From UBA9659 sp965208605 (GTDB lineage Bacteria > Pseudomonadota > Gammaproteobacteria > Pseudomonadales > Azotimanducaceae): a stretch of 64,000 bases of DNA. Below, in pieces: positions 63,546 to 64,000 of the stretch. The translations under genes and the position numbers were made by a program. Under the pieces are notes generated by a model. It was not told the DNA's origin and did not search any database. It saw only the letters and a program-made list of their open reading frames with translations. The DNA is taken from contig OZ242345.1 of NCBI GenBank assembly GCA_965208605.1, positions 1,674,001-1,738,000 on the forward strand, given 5' to 3'. Numbering within the stretch: the first letter of the stretch is position 1; the number at the start of each line of letters is the position of its first letter.

Positions 63546-63825
63546 ACGTGGCCGTCAGAATCAAAGAAGGCGGGAATCCAGAGTGGCGGCGCAAGCCGCC
63601 TGAAAGGAGCGGGGACCGTGCATACATTAACCATAAGTGGTAAGCACTGCCTCCCCGATATGCCCGCGGCCAACCCCTGTTTTAGAAGCGCAATCCACCA
63701 CTGTTGATGTGTAGCGGGCTGTTAAGGCAGTGCTGCTCGTTCCTCTGGATTCCCCCCGAACCCAGTCGCCCCCGCCTTCGGCGGAGACGACCGGGTTCGG
63801 CGAGAAATGACGGGGTGGCCATAAA
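63546..63825. repeat. dispersed repeat copies near right end
   Basis: Contains GTCAGAATCAAAGAAGGCGG with GAATCCAGAG, a GTAGCGGGCTGTTAAGGCAG segment like that at 18.4 kb, CGTTCCTCTGGATTCC, and a hairpin in which CGAACCCAGTCGCCCCCGCC faces the GGCGGAGACGACCGGGTTCG segment. No protein is recognisable. Confidence 0.7.
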
Positions 63826-63890
63826 TATGGCGCACCGGATTTAACCTTGTCCCGATCTTTGTTAATTTTACCAATAGTTGATTTACAAAT

Positions 63891-63924
63891 ACCATATAAT
63901 GGTATATATAAACTATTATATGGT
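63891..63924. promoter_or_regulatory. inverted repeat, likely operator before last gene
   Basis: ACCATATAAT (63891-63900) and ATTATATGGT (63915-63924) are perfect inverted 10-base arms with a 14-base AT-rich spacer, 18 bases before the last ATG. Position suggests a regulator binding over a promoter. Confidence 0.5.
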
Positions 63925-63941
63925 GCATAAAGAGGCTAAAG

Positions 63942-64000
63942 ATGTTCGTTCTCAAAGGTATCCTGCGCGCCGAAAGTCAGGAGAAAATTCTTTTATATCT
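63942..64000 (+). CDS. 5' end of an unidentified gene (cut by window end)
   Basis: ATG 63942 opens a frame reading MFVLKGILRAESQEKILLYL-like residues before the window ends. AGAGGCT lies 8 bases upstream. The style (a short basic N-terminus followed by QEKILLY) resembles small winged-helix or nucleotidyltransferase-associated regulators, but 19 residues do not allow a call. Confidence 0.4.
   Translation, partial: MFVLKGILRAESQEKILLY

Overview
The window is a chromosomal segment of a gammaproteobacterium and carries the replication origin. This follows from the order rpmH-oriC-dnaA-dnaN-recF-gyrB, from rnpA-yidD-yidC-mnmE-mnmG-rsmG-parA-parB on the other side of the origin, and from three other blocks typical of Gammaproteobacteria: tRNA-Val-thrS-infC-rpmI-rplT-pheS-pheT-ihfA-merR-type regulator, glyQ-glyS-gmhB, and coaD-mutM-rpmG-rpmB. 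I cannot name the genus. Housekeeping genes are moderately GC-rich. The intergenic spaces are unusually full of short tandem repeats and of a mosaic family of dispersed palindromic repeats.

Layout. 1-8.2 kb: translation-factor block. 8.2-10.1 kb: a Nudix hydrolase and a membrane-anchored alpha/beta hydrolase. 10.1-10.8 kb: repeats. 10.8-17.4 kb: an AT-richer defence locus with a PLD-nuclease/SF2 helicase and an Eco57I-type adenine methyltransferase that is split by a frameshift in a 16-G tract, followed by a DUF5131 (Gp37/Gp68) protein. 18.5-27.4 kb: parB, parA, rsmG, mnmG, mnmE, yidC, yidD, rnpA and rpmH, all on the minus strand. 27.4-28.0 kb: oriC. 28.0-35.5 kb: dnaA, two tandem dnaN genes, recF (holding two parS-like sites) and gyrB on the plus strand. 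35.8-44.9 kb: a compact six-gene minus-strand defence operon, which reads in transcription order C5 methyltransferase, Vsr, MORC/MutL-type GHKL ATPase, Z1 helicase, PD-(D/E)XK (DUF4420) protein and AIPR protein. 45.4-54.7 kb: gmhB, glyS, glyQ, a single-chain four-part acetyl-CoA carboxylase and a MaoC-type protein. 54.8-57.6 kb: a sialidase-fold protein and a third, TaqI-like adenine methyltransferase. 58.0-62.0 kb: coaD, mutM, hyuA, rpmG and rpmB. 62.2-64 kb: a recombination scar holding an IS481-like remnant, a galE with an in-frame 23-C tract, a phosphoglucose-isomerase-like remnant, more dispersed repeats and the start of an unidentified gene.

How the genes work together. The central part is the origin and segregation machinery: DnaA boxes, ParAB, the parS-like sites, and two clamps that may differ in partner binding. 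Three DNA-methylation/defence loci lie within 50 kb of the origin. One of them, and the surface-sugar gene galE, carry long mononucleotide tracts, so contingency (phase-variation) control of restriction and of cell-surface sugars is likely. The most interesting parts are the MORC-Z1-DUF4420-AIPR operon, the phase-variable PLD-helicase/methyltransferase locus, the twin sliding clamps and the fused carboxylase. All functional calls come from reading the sequence; no database search was run.
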